Shown here in pieces: positions 51,585 to 59,870 of a DNA stretch of 64,000 nucleotides. The notes under the pieces are model-generated. The model ran no database searches, was not told the origin of the DNA, and worked only from the letters and a program-made list of their open reading frames with translations. Source of the DNA: Rossellomorea marisflavi (GTDB lineage Bacteria > Bacillota > Bacilli > Bacillales > Bacillaceae_B); assembly GCF_022170785.1 (NCBI RefSeq), contig NZ_CP081870.1:236001-300000 (forward strand), written 5' to 3'. The position numbers were made by a program, and so were the translations under genes. Positions within the stretch are counted from its first letter, which is position 1. Each line of letters starts with the position of its first letter.

Positions 51585-52787
51585 ATGAAAAGATATGTAT
51601 TTGTGATAATGGTCTCATTGATCCTTGCGTCCTGCGGGGCTCAAACAGGTGAAACCAAGCTTCCGGACGATTGGGATGATATCGTCAGTCAGGCGGAAGA
51701 TTCCAAGGTCAATCTCTTCATGTGGGGAGGGGATGAAGTCGTCAACCAGTACATCGATGACACAGTGGCTCCTGGGCTGAAGAAGGAATTCGGCATCTCA
51801 TTGAAGAGGATCCCGATGGATACCCCGGAAATCCTGCAGAAGCTCCAAACGGAAAAGAAGGCAGGGAAAAAGGACGGGTCCATGGACATTGTATGGATGA
51901 ACGGAGAAAACTTCAAGAATGCGAAAGAACACGATCTGCTGGCCGGTCCCATCACAGAGCGTCTTCCCAATATGGAGTCATACTATAACGAAAAGGATTT
52001 CACCTATGACTTCGGAACCCCGACGGAAGGATATGAGGCACCGTGGGGGAAGGTTCAGTTCGTCTTCTTCTACAATGCAGACAAAATGGATAGCCCGCCG
52101 CGGACGGTGGACGAGCTGAAATCGTTCGTGAAGGAGCATCCGGGAACATTCACCTACCCCGACCCGACGGACTTCACGGGTAATGCCTTCATCCGTCATC
52201 TCCTCAATGCAAACTCAGACCACCCCATCGAAAAGGCCGGGGAAGATATCGAAGAAGCAGGCGGAAAGGTTTGGGATGACTTGAATGAAATGAAAGGGGA
52301 TCTGTGGAGAGACGGGAAGACTTACCCGAAGGAGCTGTCAGATCTGGATCGTCTGTTCGGACAGGAGGAGATATGGATATCTATGGGATATAACGAAGCA
52401 AGGGCGGAATCCCTTGTCAAAAAGGGGATCTATCCTGAAGGGACCAAACCGTTCCTTCTTGAAGATGCAGGCTCGATCGGGAATACACATTTCCTTTCAG
52501 TGCCGTTCAATTCACCGAATCAGGCTGGTGCCCTCGTGGCCATCGACTATATGCTTTCCCCAGAGATGCAGCTGGAGAAGATGCAGCCGGACGGGTGGGG
52601 AGACAGCACCCCGATTTCAGTGGATAAGCTTGAAGACGGGATGAGGAAAAAGTTTGAGGAGCTCGACCGGGGTGAAACTGTCCTTGATCCTGCTCGATTG
52701 GAAGATGCCTATATCGGGGAGATGGACGCCTCCTATGTAGAATGGGTAAAGGAGAACTGGGTGCGTGAAGTGGCGGAAACCGACTGA
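51585..52787 (+). CDS. ABC transporter substrate-binding lipoprotein, YnjB-like
   Basis: A 400-residue lipoprotein (signal KRYVFVIMVSLILASC, lipobox L-A-S-C) of the YnjB family of extracellular binding proteins, related to thiamine and polyamine binders. Phrases such as VNLFMWGGDEVVNQYIDD, DIVWMNGENFKNA and APWGKVQFVFFYN fit that family. The transported solute is unknown. It starts a very compact operon; its last 23 bases overlap the first permease gene. GGGAGGA ribosome site. Confidence 0.88.
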   Translation: MKRYVFVIMVSLILASCGAQTGETKLPDDWDDIVSQAEDSKVNLFMWGGDEVVNQYIDDTVAPGLKKEFGISLKRIPMDTPEILQKLQTEKKAGKKDGSMDIVWMNGENFKNAKEHDLLAGPITERLPNMESYYNEKDFTYDFGTPTEGYEAPWGKVQFVFFYNADKMDSPPRTVDELKSFVKEHPGTFTYPDPTDFTGNAFIRHLLNANSDHPIEKAGEDIEEAGGKVWDDLNEMKGDLWRDGKTYPKELSDLDRLFGQEEIWISMGYNEARAESLVKKGIYPEGTKPFLLEDAGSIGNTHFLSVPFNSPNQAGALVAIDYMLSPEMQLEKMQPDGWGDSTPISVDKLEDGMRKKFEELDRGETVLDPARLEDAYIGEMDASYVEWVKENWVREVAETD

Positions 52788-53628
52788 GGGGCTCCTACTT
52801 GTACCAAGCATCCTTTTCCTGATGGTATTCGGCCTAGGCATGATCACAGCCTTCATGGAGAGCCTGGTGGATGATGGGACGCTGACGATGGGCTACTATA
52901 TGGAACTATTCAGGAAGGAACGCTTCATGCGTTCTGTCCTTTACAGCTTCTGGATCACGGCCGTGTCCACGGTCCTGTCCCTTGTCATCGGCCTCCTCTT
53001 CGTCCGGGTCTTCCAGGAAAAACTTAGAGGTGGGCCGGGCCGGCTCCTTGTGTGGATCCCCATGCTATTCCCCCATTTCGTATGGGCGTATCTTGTGTTC
53101 CTGCTTTTGAATCAAAGCGGATTCCTGTCCAACCTATTGGGAGTCAGCGGTCTGATGGCGGAAAGGACGGATTTTCCCGTCCTTGTGCAGGATCCGAGCG
53201 GAGTCGGGATTATGGTCACATATATTTGGAAAGAGGTACCCTTCGTCATCTTGATGCTACTGCCGGTCTATGCCTCTCTTTCTCCAGGGTACAAAGAAGC
53301 GGCGACCCTCCTCGGTGCCAATCGCGTTCGCCTATTCACCACAGCGGAGTGGCCTTTCATCAAGCCGGTTCTTATTGAAACAGGTGCCATCCTGTTTGCG
53401 TTCATCTTCACGGCGTTCGAGGTCCCGCAGCTCCTTGGGGTCACCTCACCCCAAATGATTGCTGTCCTTACATACGAATGGTTCTACAGCGGGGCGTGGA
53501 CGGATCGCCCATTTGCATTCGCCGCCCTGCTCCTGGCAGGGGGCGCAGTCGGCCTGAGCATGTGGCTTCTGACCCACGCCATGAACAATGAGCGGCTCAG
53601 GCTGGCGAGTGGAGGGCGGGGAGGATGA
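52765..53628 (+). CDS. ABC transporter permease, YnjC N-half-like
   Basis: A 287-residue inner-membrane permease with six predicted spans and the EAA motif GYKEAATLLGANRVRLFTTAEWPF. In E. coli YnjC is one long permease with two domains; here the two halves are separate genes (this and the next). GTG start with AAAGGAG upstream, inside the 3' end of the binding-protein gene. Confidence 0.87.
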   Translation: MKWRKPTEGLLLVPSILFLMVFGLGMITAFMESLVDDGTLTMGYYMELFRKERFMRSVLYSFWITAVSTVLSLVIGLLFVRVFQEKLRGGPGRLLVWIPMLFPHFVWAYLVFLLLNQSGFLSNLLGVSGLMAERTDFPVLVQDPSGVGIMVTYIWKEVPFVILMLLPVYASLSPGYKEAATLLGANRVRLFTTAEWPFIKPVLIETGAILFAFIFTAFEVPQLLGVTSPQMIAVLTYEWFYSGAWTDRPFAFAALLLAGGAVGLSMWLLTHAMNNERLRLASGGRGG

Positions 53629-54437
53629 AACGAATCGGTTTCTATGCGATTGCCATCCCGTTGTTCTTGTTTCCCGTCTGCTTTTTCGTCTATAAAAGCC
53701 TATTCGGAATCTGGAGGTGGGGAGAGACTTTCCCTGTGGCTCTCAACACGAGGGCATGGAAGGTCATTGCAGGAGAAGGGGAGCTCCTGTCTGCCATCGT
53801 AGTGTCCATTGTCATCGCCATCATGGTCCTCGTATTGAACCTGTTGATCGGGTTAACCGCAGGGAAAGCATTCGCACTTCATCGGTTCAGGGGGAAGGTC
53901 TTCCTGGAAAGCATGCTGATGATGCCCCTGTTCCTTCCGACACTGGTCGTCGCCGCTGGTCTTCAGATGCTCTTCATCCGCATGGGGCTTGCCGACACAT
54001 GGCTCGGCGTCGCCCTTGTTCATCTGATCCCGACGGTCCCCTACAGCATCAAGCTCTTCAAATCCGCGTATGAAGGGATCGGGAGGGATTTGATCGAGCA
54101 GTCCCTGCTTCTGGGGGGAGGCGCCCTGCGCAGGTTCCGCCATATAGAACTGCCGCAGCTCATCCCTGCCCTGAACAGCGTCCTGTTTCTTACCGTCGTG
54201 ATCAGCCTTGGCCAATATGTGCTCACGGCCATCATCGGAGGGGGGAGCGTGGTTACTCTGGCCATGATCTACTACCCGTTCACCCGGTCCGCGGATGAAT
54301 CGGTCATGGCCGCTTTCTCCCTTGTGTTCATGATGATCCCGCTGGTCACGTACCTTATCTCATGGCTGGTTTTGAGTATCTTCATCCCGTACGGGCCATC
54401 TAAGAAAAGGAGGGGAAACAACACCTCATGGAACTGA
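53625..54437 (+). CDS. ABC transporter permease, YnjC C-half-like
   Basis: A 270-residue permease, six predicted spans, EAA-type loop DLIEQSLLLGGGALRRFRHIELPQL. It overlaps the preceding permease by ATGA and the following ATPase by ten bases, so the transporter genes are translationally coupled. It should form the channel with the previous permease. Confidence 0.87.
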   Translation: MKRIGFYAIAIPLFLFPVCFFVYKSLFGIWRWGETFPVALNTRAWKVIAGEGELLSAIVVSIVIAIMVLVLNLLIGLTAGKAFALHRFRGKVFLESMLMMPLFLPTLVVAAGLQMLFIRMGLADTWLGVALVHLIPTVPYSIKLFKSAYEGIGRDLIEQSLLLGGGALRRFRHIELPQLIPALNSVLFLTVVISLGQYVLTAIIGGGSVVTLAMIYYPFTRSADESVMAAFSLVFMMIPLVTYLISWLVLSIFIPYGPSKKRRGNNTSWN

Positions 54438-55369
54438 AGGAATTGTACAAGAGCTATAAGAATCAATCGATTCTCTCGGGGGTCTCACTCCGTATGGAAG
54501 AGGGGGAAATCGTTTCTCTCGTCGGGTTATCGGGGTCGGGGAAATCCACCCTTCTCCGTATCATTGCTGGACTTGAGGCACCGGATGCCGGTTCAGTCCA
54601 TCTCGGGGGGAGAAATGTCACTACAATGAAACCGAAGGACCGGCCGGTCGGTATGGTCTTTCAGAAACCACTCCTTTTCCCTCATATGACGGTCCTTGAG
54701 AATGTGATGTATGGACTGAAGATGAAAGGATACAGGAAAAATCAGGCGACGAAAGAAGCGGATGGCTTCATCGAGATGGCAGGCCTAACGGACGTATCGG
54801 ATCATTATTCCTCCGAACTGTCGGGAGGTCAGATGCAACGGGTATCGCTGATTCGTTCCCTCATCCTCCTCCCGAAGCTCCTTCTACTGGACGAGCCGTT
54901 TGCCAGCCTGGATCATACCCGGAGGATGGAGCTCCGTGCTTGGGTCAAATCCGTCATAAAGGAAGTGGGCACCACGGCGTTATTTGTGACGCACGACCGG
55001 GATGAAGCGAGCGAAATGGGCGATAGGATCGCTATCCTTGAAGCGGGACGCATCTCCCAGATCGGGAGCCCGGAGCATATTTATCATCATCCTGCCACTC
55101 CGTTCATCGCCGGTCTCATGAGCGACGGTCTCCTCCTCGGGAATGAGCGATTCGTCCATCGGGAAAACTTATCAACAGAGAGCCTACACCCTCATGATGT
55201 GCGATGGACAGGGGAGATCAGGGAGAAAAAGTACATGATGGGAAATCATATGTATTCCATACATATAGAAGAACTTGGACAATCGGTCGTGTTGAAGGTC
55301 GCTGACGGGGATCTGGGTGACCCGGTCACGATCACGGCTTCGGAAAAAAACATTCAAACGTTTGATTAA
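54428..55369 (+). CDS. ABC transporter ATP-binding protein, YnjD-like
   Basis: A 313-residue ATPase. Walker A GLSGSGKST, Q-loop VFQKPLLFPHM, signature LSGGQMQR, Walker B LLLLDEPFASLD, switch VTHDRDEA. A C-terminal regulatory (TOBE-like) extension of about 80 residues gives it the form of the spermidine/sulfate/iron importer ATPases. It powers the import system of the three previous genes. Its stop lies inside the palindrome 55353-55369. Confidence 0.9.
   Translation: MELKELYKSYKNQSILSGVSLRMEEGEIVSLVGLSGSGKSTLLRIIAGLEAPDAGSVHLGGRNVTTMKPKDRPVGMVFQKPLLFPHMTVLENVMYGLKMKGYRKNQATKEADGFIEMAGLTDVSDHYSSELSGGQMQRVSLIRSLILLPKLLLLDEPFASLDHTRRMELRAWVKSVIKEVGTTALFVTHDRDEASEMGDRIAILEAGRISQIGSPEHIYHHPATPFIAGLMSDGLLLGNERFVHRENLSTESLHPHDVRWTGEIREKKYMMGNHMYSIHIEELGQSVVLKVADGDLGDPVTITASEKNIQTFD
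55353..55369. promoter_or_regulatory. Palindromic operator-like site at ATPase stop codon
   Basis: TTCAAACGTTTGATTAA contains CAAACGTTTG and differs by one base from the site at 18264-18280. It lies 20 bp before the TVP38-type gene. Confidence 0.3.
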
Positions 55370-55389
55370 GAGGGAAGGGAGGGAAAAGG

Positions 55390-56043
55390 ATGAAGAAGAA
55401 GGAATGGGTGAAGATTGCCATCGTGCTTGCGGTCATCCTGTTTTTGATCTGGTTCAGCCGTCATGTTTTCAGTGTGAACCCCATCGCCATCAGGGATTGG
55501 ATCACTTCCTTCGGGATCTGGGCGCCCCTCGTGTTCATTGTGGCCTATACGATACGTCCGCTCATCCTCTTCCCGGCTTCGATCCTGTCGTTCGGGGCCG
55601 GGCTTGCGTTCGGTCCCCTGGAAGGTTTCGCCTACATTGTGGTCGGTGCGATCGGAGGGGCGACCGTAGCGTTCTATGCTGCCACCCTGCTGGGGGATCG
55701 GATCTTGAAGAACCCTTCGGAACGGATGAAGAGGATTCGCGGCCGTATGGAGGAGGACGGATTCATCTACATCCTAGTGATGCGCCTGGTTCCATTCTTG
55801 AACTTTGATCTGGTCAGTTATTTGGCCGGTATGGCGAAGGTGAGGTATGGTCCGTTCATCCTGGCGACGGCCATCGGGATCCTTCCAGGCACATTCGGAT
55901 ATGTCTATCTGGGTTCGAGTCTTGTCCAGGACGACAAAAGTCATATTTACATAGCCATCTTCGTGTTCGTCCTTGTAGCGGCGATCCCTTTCGTTTTCAG
56001 GAAGAAGCTCAAGAACTGGCTCGGATTATCTAAAAGGCGCTAG
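55390..56043 (+). CDS. TVP38/TMEM64-family membrane protein (YdjZ-like)
   Basis: A 217-residue VTT-domain protein with about five spans. Family phrases are RPLILFPASILSFGAGLAFG, the Gly-rich loop VVGAIGGATVAFYAATLLGDR, and the second re-entrant loop RLVPFLNFDLVSYLAGMAKV. In E. coli the related ydjX and ydjZ are in the same gene set as ynjBCDF. TVP38 domains are also known fused to MerA-like flavoproteins, such as the one encoded two genes downstream. GGAGGG-type ribosome site. Confidence 0.88.
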   Translation: MKKKEWVKIAIVLAVILFLIWFSRHVFSVNPIAIRDWITSFGIWAPLVFIVAYTIRPLILFPASILSFGAGLAFGPLEGFAYIVVGAIGGATVAFYAATLLGDRILKNPSERMKRIRGRMEEDGFIYILVMRLVPFLNFDLVSYLAGMAKVRYGPFILATAIGILPGTFGYVYLGSSLVQDDKSHIYIAIFVFVLVAAIPFVFRKKLKNWLGLSKRR

Positions 56044-56054
56044 GAGGAAGGAAC

Positions 56055-56636
56055 ATGCTGGATACACATGCGCGAAAATGGGTGCAGCCGGGCATCGAGA
56101 CAACCGCCCGTTCATTTTTGAAGGCCGGGTTCACTCCAAATGGGGTGACAGTAGCTGCTTTCATCATCGGAGGAGGAACGGGGCTCGTTTATTATGCCGG
56201 ATTCCCCATCCTGGCTGTACTGCTTCTGTGGCTGTCGGGTTTTTTGGATGCAGTCGACGGCTCCATGGCGAGACTCACGAAGCCTTCGCCGTTCGGGACG
56301 GTCATGGATGTCACGTTTGATCGGATCGTGGAGATTTCCGTGATCCTGGGCGTTGCGGCGGTACACCCAAAGGCCATGTGGCCACTCCTCCTCCTGAGTG
56401 TCTCAATCATCATCTCCATGACGATCTTCCTTACGGTCGGTGCCGTCTCGGAGAAAGAAAGCGGAAAATCGTTTTATTATCAGGCCGGTCTGGCTGAGAG
56501 GACAGAAGGGTTCATCTTGTTCAGCTTGATGATGCTGTTCCCGTCGATTGTCGTTTGGACGACCCTTCTATTTGTTGCAGTGGAATTGTTCACGGGCTTT
56601 CAGCGGTTTGCAGAAGCAAAGCGACTACTTTCATAA
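56055..56636 (+). CDS. CDP-alcohol phosphatidyltransferase family protein (YnjF-like)
   Basis: A 193-residue membrane enzyme with about five spans and the CDP-alcohol transferase motif DAVDGSMARLTKPSPFG with TVMDVTFDR: D-G-x2-A-R, then G-x3-D-x3-D, the catalytic metal-binding Asp set. The spacer between AR and G is seven residues, one shorter than the usual eight or nine. The alcohol acceptor is unknown. E. coli YnjF is in the equivalent position of its cluster. Confidence 0.86.
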   Translation: MLDTHARKWVQPGIETTARSFLKAGFTPNGVTVAAFIIGGGTGLVYYAGFPILAVLLLWLSGFLDAVDGSMARLTKPSPFGTVMDVTFDRIVEISVILGVAAVHPKAMWPLLLLSVSIIISMTIFLTVGAVSEKESGKSFYYQAGLAERTEGFILFSLMMLFPSIVVWTTLLFVAVELFTGFQRFAEAKRLLS

Positions 56637-56649
56637 TGGAGTGATAGAG

Positions 56650-58074
56650 ATGGAGAAATATGATGTGATTGTAATCGGTGGAGGATCAGCGGGATTGACG
56701 GTCGCGTCGGGTGCGGCGTCCCTTGGTGCACGCGTCGCCCTCATTGAACAGAGTGGGCGCCTCGGAGGTGACTGCCTCCACTTCGGATGCGTCCCGTCCA
56801 AGGCGTTCATCCAGGCGGCTAAAGAAGTTTCCACCGCACGCAGGGCGGCTTCGTTCGGCTTGGATGTGAGCGGGACGGTCGATCTGTCTGCCGTCAAGAC
56901 CCGGGTCGAAGAAGCGGTTGGGAGCATCCAACAGCAGGATGACCCTAAGCGGTTCACGGAGATGGGGGTGGATATCTATTTCGGGCGTGCAGAGTTCGTC
57001 ACCCCGAATGCCCTCTTGATCGAAGGGGAAGATTACGTCTACGGAAAAAGCATCGTCATCGCTACGGGATCAAGCCCGCTTATTCCTGAGATCCCCGGGT
57101 TGGAAGATGTGACCTATCATACAAATGAATCGGTGTTCGATCTGGAGGAGCTTCCGGGAAAAGCCATCTTCATAGGGGGTGGACCGATCAGCCTTGAGCT
57201 TGCCCAGGCTTTCAGCCATCTTGGTTCCGAGGTGACGGTGGTCGAGAAGGCGTCGTCCATCCTTTCCAAAGAAGACCGGAGCATTCAGGAGGCCGCGGTT
57301 GAAGTCCTCGGAGAAGATCTGAGAATCGTGACGGACGCAGATATCCAGAAGGTGACCAAAGACGGGGACGGACTTTCCCTCCATTGCACGGTTGAGGGAA
57401 AAGACCTCCACATCAACGGGGACATGCTCTTTGTCGGAACGGGAAGGAAGCCCAACTCAGAAGCCCTTAATGTGGACAAAGCAGGGGTGGAGATTGATCA
57501 AAAGGGCTTCATTCCTGCCGGTGACGATCTGAGGACGAATGTGTCCCACATCTTCTCCATCGGTGATGCGAACGGTCGCTACTTCTTCACTCACGCAGCA
57601 GGGATGGAAGGGAAGCAGGTAGTCCAGAATGCCGTCTTCGGCCTGAAGGGGAAGGTGAGCTACGATCAGCTTCCATGGGTGACCTATACTTCACCCGAGA
57701 TTTTCCATGCAGGAATGACGGAGGAAGAAGCAAAGGAATCAGGGATCAATTATAAGGTGTACGAAACGACCCTGGATGACGTCGATCGCTTCGTGGCAGA
57801 TCACCAGACCCACGGCCTCGTGAAGATTCTCACGGATTGGAAGGGGAAGATCCTCGGGGCGCATGCCGTCGGGGAAGGAGCTGGGGACTGGATGCAGCCT
57901 GTCCTATATGCCATGGCAAAGAACAATGGCATCGGCTCCCTTTCAAATATGACCTATCCATACCCTAATCATGCATCCGCCGTCCAGCAGACAGCCGATC
58001 TATTCTGGCGAGAGAAGCTCTTTGATGGACCGGTTCCTGTCGTGACGAAAAAACTGATTGAGTATAAACGATAA
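56650..58074 (+). CDS. FAD-dependent disulfide oxidoreductase (MerA-like)
   Basis: A 474-residue class I pyridine-nucleotide disulfide oxidoreductase. N-terminal FAD motif VIVIGGGSAGLTVA, redox-active disulfide GGDCLHFGCVPSK, NAD(P) motif FIGGGPISLELAQ, FAD motif FSIGDANGR and a dimerisation domain ending with PYPNHASAVQQTADLFW. It lacks an N-terminal heavy-metal domain and a C-terminal Cys pair of true mercuric reductase, so mercury is unlikely. The frame is open from 56548, but ATG 56650 has GGAGTGA. Last gene of the operon. Confidence 0.9.
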   Translation: MEKYDVIVIGGGSAGLTVASGAASLGARVALIEQSGRLGGDCLHFGCVPSKAFIQAAKEVSTARRAASFGLDVSGTVDLSAVKTRVEEAVGSIQQQDDPKRFTEMGVDIYFGRAEFVTPNALLIEGEDYVYGKSIVIATGSSPLIPEIPGLEDVTYHTNESVFDLEELPGKAIFIGGGPISLELAQAFSHLGSEVTVVEKASSILSKEDRSIQEAAVEVLGEDLRIVTDADIQKVTKDGDGLSLHCTVEGKDLHINGDMLFVGTGRKPNSEALNVDKAGVEIDQKGFIPAGDDLRTNVSHIFSIGDANGRYFFTHAAGMEGKQVVQNAVFGLKGKVSYDQLPWVTYTSPEIFHAGMTEEEAKESGINYKVYETTLDDVDRFVADHQTHGLVKILTDWKGKILGAHAVGEGAGDWMQPVLYAMAKNNGIGSLSNMTYPYPNHASAVQQTADLFWREKLFDGPVPVVTKKLIEYKR

Positions 58075-58082
58075 ACCGTTAA

Positions 58083-58138
58083 AAAAACAGGCCATCCAGG
58101 CATGGAAGGAAGACCCTTTCCCTGGAAAGCCTGTTTTT
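58083..58138. terminator. Intrinsic terminator
   Basis: AAAAACAGGC (58083-58092) pairs with GCCTGTTTTT (58129-58138); the long loop pairs further (CCAGG/CCTGG). It serves the MerA-like gene and overlaps the stop codon region of the convergent gene. Confidence 0.82.
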
Positions 58139-59231
58139 ATTTTTCATGGGAGCCGTACTTTTTCATGAACGACCGGTCCAATCTTTCCTTGAGCTTCCTC
58201 GTCCATCTCCCCTGGACCGCGAATGATCCATACAGGAGAAATCCGTTGCCGTTACCCGTTGACAGGATCGACAGGTATCGGCTTCTTGATTGAAAGGCAA
58301 GAAGCTTCCGGCCTGTAAGGAACCGGTTCAGGTTCTCCCATAGGACGGGTCCCTGCCTGACAGCCGTGACCCCGTTTTTGGGGAAGTCGGGGAAATCTGC
58401 CAGGGTGCCGCAGTCGCCGGCAGCGAAGAGACCGGGGAATGAGATGGACTGAAGATTGGCGTTCGTCAGCATGAACCCCTTCTCATCCGTCGGGATCAGA
58501 CTGCTGCCGAACAGTCCCTGTGCTGCTGCACCACCGAGGAACATCACCTCGTCAAAGGGGATGTGTCGAGCCTGGTCTGTCACGACGGTCCCATCCGTCA
58601 CCTGTTCGGCTTTTCCCTTCAAGGTGGAGATTCTCCGGCGATCGAGAAGCGATGCCATATTCCTTGATGCAAGGACCCCGGCCTCATGGAGAAACGGGGA
58701 GGAATGAATGACAGTGATGGAGTCATCGGGTTTCCCGTTTTTTTCTTTCCAGGCGCGAAGGGAGAGGGCGAGTTCGCATGCCGCCGCTCCGCCTCCGATG
58801 AAGACCGTATCCCTACTGCGGTACAGCCTTTCGACCTGGGAAGGGAAGCGATGATTCGGTTTGATTCTCAGATTGGCCCCCCCCAGTCCGGGGATGCCGG
58901 GATCCTCATTCCGGGAGCCGATATCAAAGGAGGCCGCGTCATAGGAATACAGCTCACCCGCATCCGTCAGCAGCTGCTGTTGGATGGGATCGACGGAAAG
59001 AACGGATGCTTCGACGAATTCGCAGTGTGCTTTCCGGCACAGGGCCTCAAGATCGACACGGATTTCCTCCTCGCTGTACACACCTTCGACGAAGCCTGAA
59101 AACATGCCGCTATAATATTGGTGGCGCGAGGGAGAGATGAGGATCCATCGGTCGGCCGTTTGTTCCTTAGATCGTTCCAGGAGGCAATGGAGGTGGCTGT
59201 GACCGCCTCCCGCGAGGATGACGGTGTTCAT
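58137..59231 (-). CDS. NAD(P)/FAD-dependent oxidoreductase of the SelD-associated type
   Basis: A 364-residue flavoprotein. N-terminal VILAGGGHSHLHCL, then SPSRHQYYSGMFSGFVEG, VFIGGGAAACELALSL and FAAGDCGTLADFP. This matches the NADH-dehydrogenase-like proteins that occur fused to the N-terminus of SelD in some organisms (TIGR03169 type, from memory), but no SelD domain is present. It may act as a quinone or sulfide/selenide-linked reductase. ATG 59231 has GGGAGGAG and overlaps the GNAT stop codon by ATGA. Confidence 0.8.
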   Translation of the reverse strand: MNTVILAGGGHSHLHCLLERSKEQTADRWILISPSRHQYYSGMFSGFVEGVYSEEEIRVDLEALCRKAHCEFVEASVLSVDPIQQQLLTDAGELYSYDAASFDIGSRNEDPGIPGLGGANLRIKPNHRFPSQVERLYRSRDTVFIGGGAAACELALSLRAWKEKNGKPDDSITVIHSSPFLHEAGVLASRNMASLLDRRRISTLKGKAEQVTDGTVVTDQARHIPFDEVMFLGGAAAQGLFGSSLIPTDEKGFMLTNANLQSISFPGLFAAGDCGTLADFPDFPKNGVTAVRQGPVLWENLNRFLTGRKLLAFQSRSRYLSILSTGNGNGFLLYGSFAVQGRWTRKLKERLDRSFMKKYGSHEK

Positions 59232-59758
59232 GACCGCTCCTCCCATTCTTCCCTGGTGATCCCCATCCTGATCGAGTCGTAATACACGCCTTCGTGATAG
59301 CGGCATTTTCTCATCCTGCCTTCTAGGATCATGCCGATTTTCTCGGCGGTACGCATCATACGTTCGTTACCCGACCAGGTGGTGATGCCGACCCTGCCAA
59401 TTTCCTTGGTGGCAAAAAGATGCTCCACCCACTGGTCGAGTGCATCCGTGCCATACCCGCCGTTCCAGTAGCGCGGATCATAAATGCCAATCCCGGCCTC
59501 CAGCCATCTTGTCGGTTCATATTCCCAGTAAAAGCTCACCGTCCCGATGATGAGCCCGTCCGCTTCAATGATCCGCTGATGTTCGAGGTATCGATCAGGA
59601 TCTGAAACATATGAAGCTTCGTACTCGTCTAATGACATGTTGACGTGTGGGAAATAAGGAGCGTCCCATTTTTTCCACTCGGGGGAGGGGTCACTGTATA
59701 ACAGCATCCACAGTGCGGGTAAATCTTCTTTTTCAATCGGGCGAAGTGTCGTTTTCAC
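59228..59758 (-). CDS. GNAT-family acetyltransferase (RimJ/YdaF-like)
   Basis: A 176-residue acetyltransferase: TLRPIEKEDLPALW at the start, the acetyl-CoA segment RYWNGGYGTDALDQWVEHLF, then GITTWSGNERMMRTAEKIGM and a final RKCRYHEGVYYDSIRMGI, as in RimJ/RimL-type or SpeG-like family members. The GTG at 59758 follows AGGAGG; longer frames to 59929 have no ribosome site. Coupled to the next flavoprotein gene by ATGA. Confidence 0.87.
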   Translation of the reverse strand: MKTTLRPIEKEDLPALWMLLYSDPSPEWKKWDAPYFPHVNMSLDEYEASYVSDPDRYLEHQRIIEADGLIIGTVSFYWEYEPTRWLEAGIGIYDPRYWNGGYGTDALDQWVEHLFATKEIGRVGITTWSGNERMMRTAEKIGMILEGRMRKCRYHEGVYYDSIRMGITREEWEERS

Positions 59759-59828
59759 ATCGTTTCCTCCTGACTCGTTCTTGCTGACTCTCATTATACC
59801 GAAATTCCTAAAGTTGGGGACAGGCATG

Positions 59829-59860
59829 AAAAACAGGATGGCCCTGTGTGGCCATCCTGT
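59829..59860 (-). terminator. Intrinsic terminator of the symporter gene
   Basis: Minus strand: ACAGGATGGCC (59860-59850) pairs with GGCCATCCTGT (59843-59833), followed by TTTT. Confidence 0.88.
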
Positions 59861-59870
59861 ATCCAGCAAC

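Noticed and set aside
56548-56649. N-terminal extension of the MerA-like gene, considered as a possible HMA domain
   Set aside because: No CxxC metal motif; it overlaps the CDP-alcohol transferase gene, and ATG 56650 has its own ribosome site.
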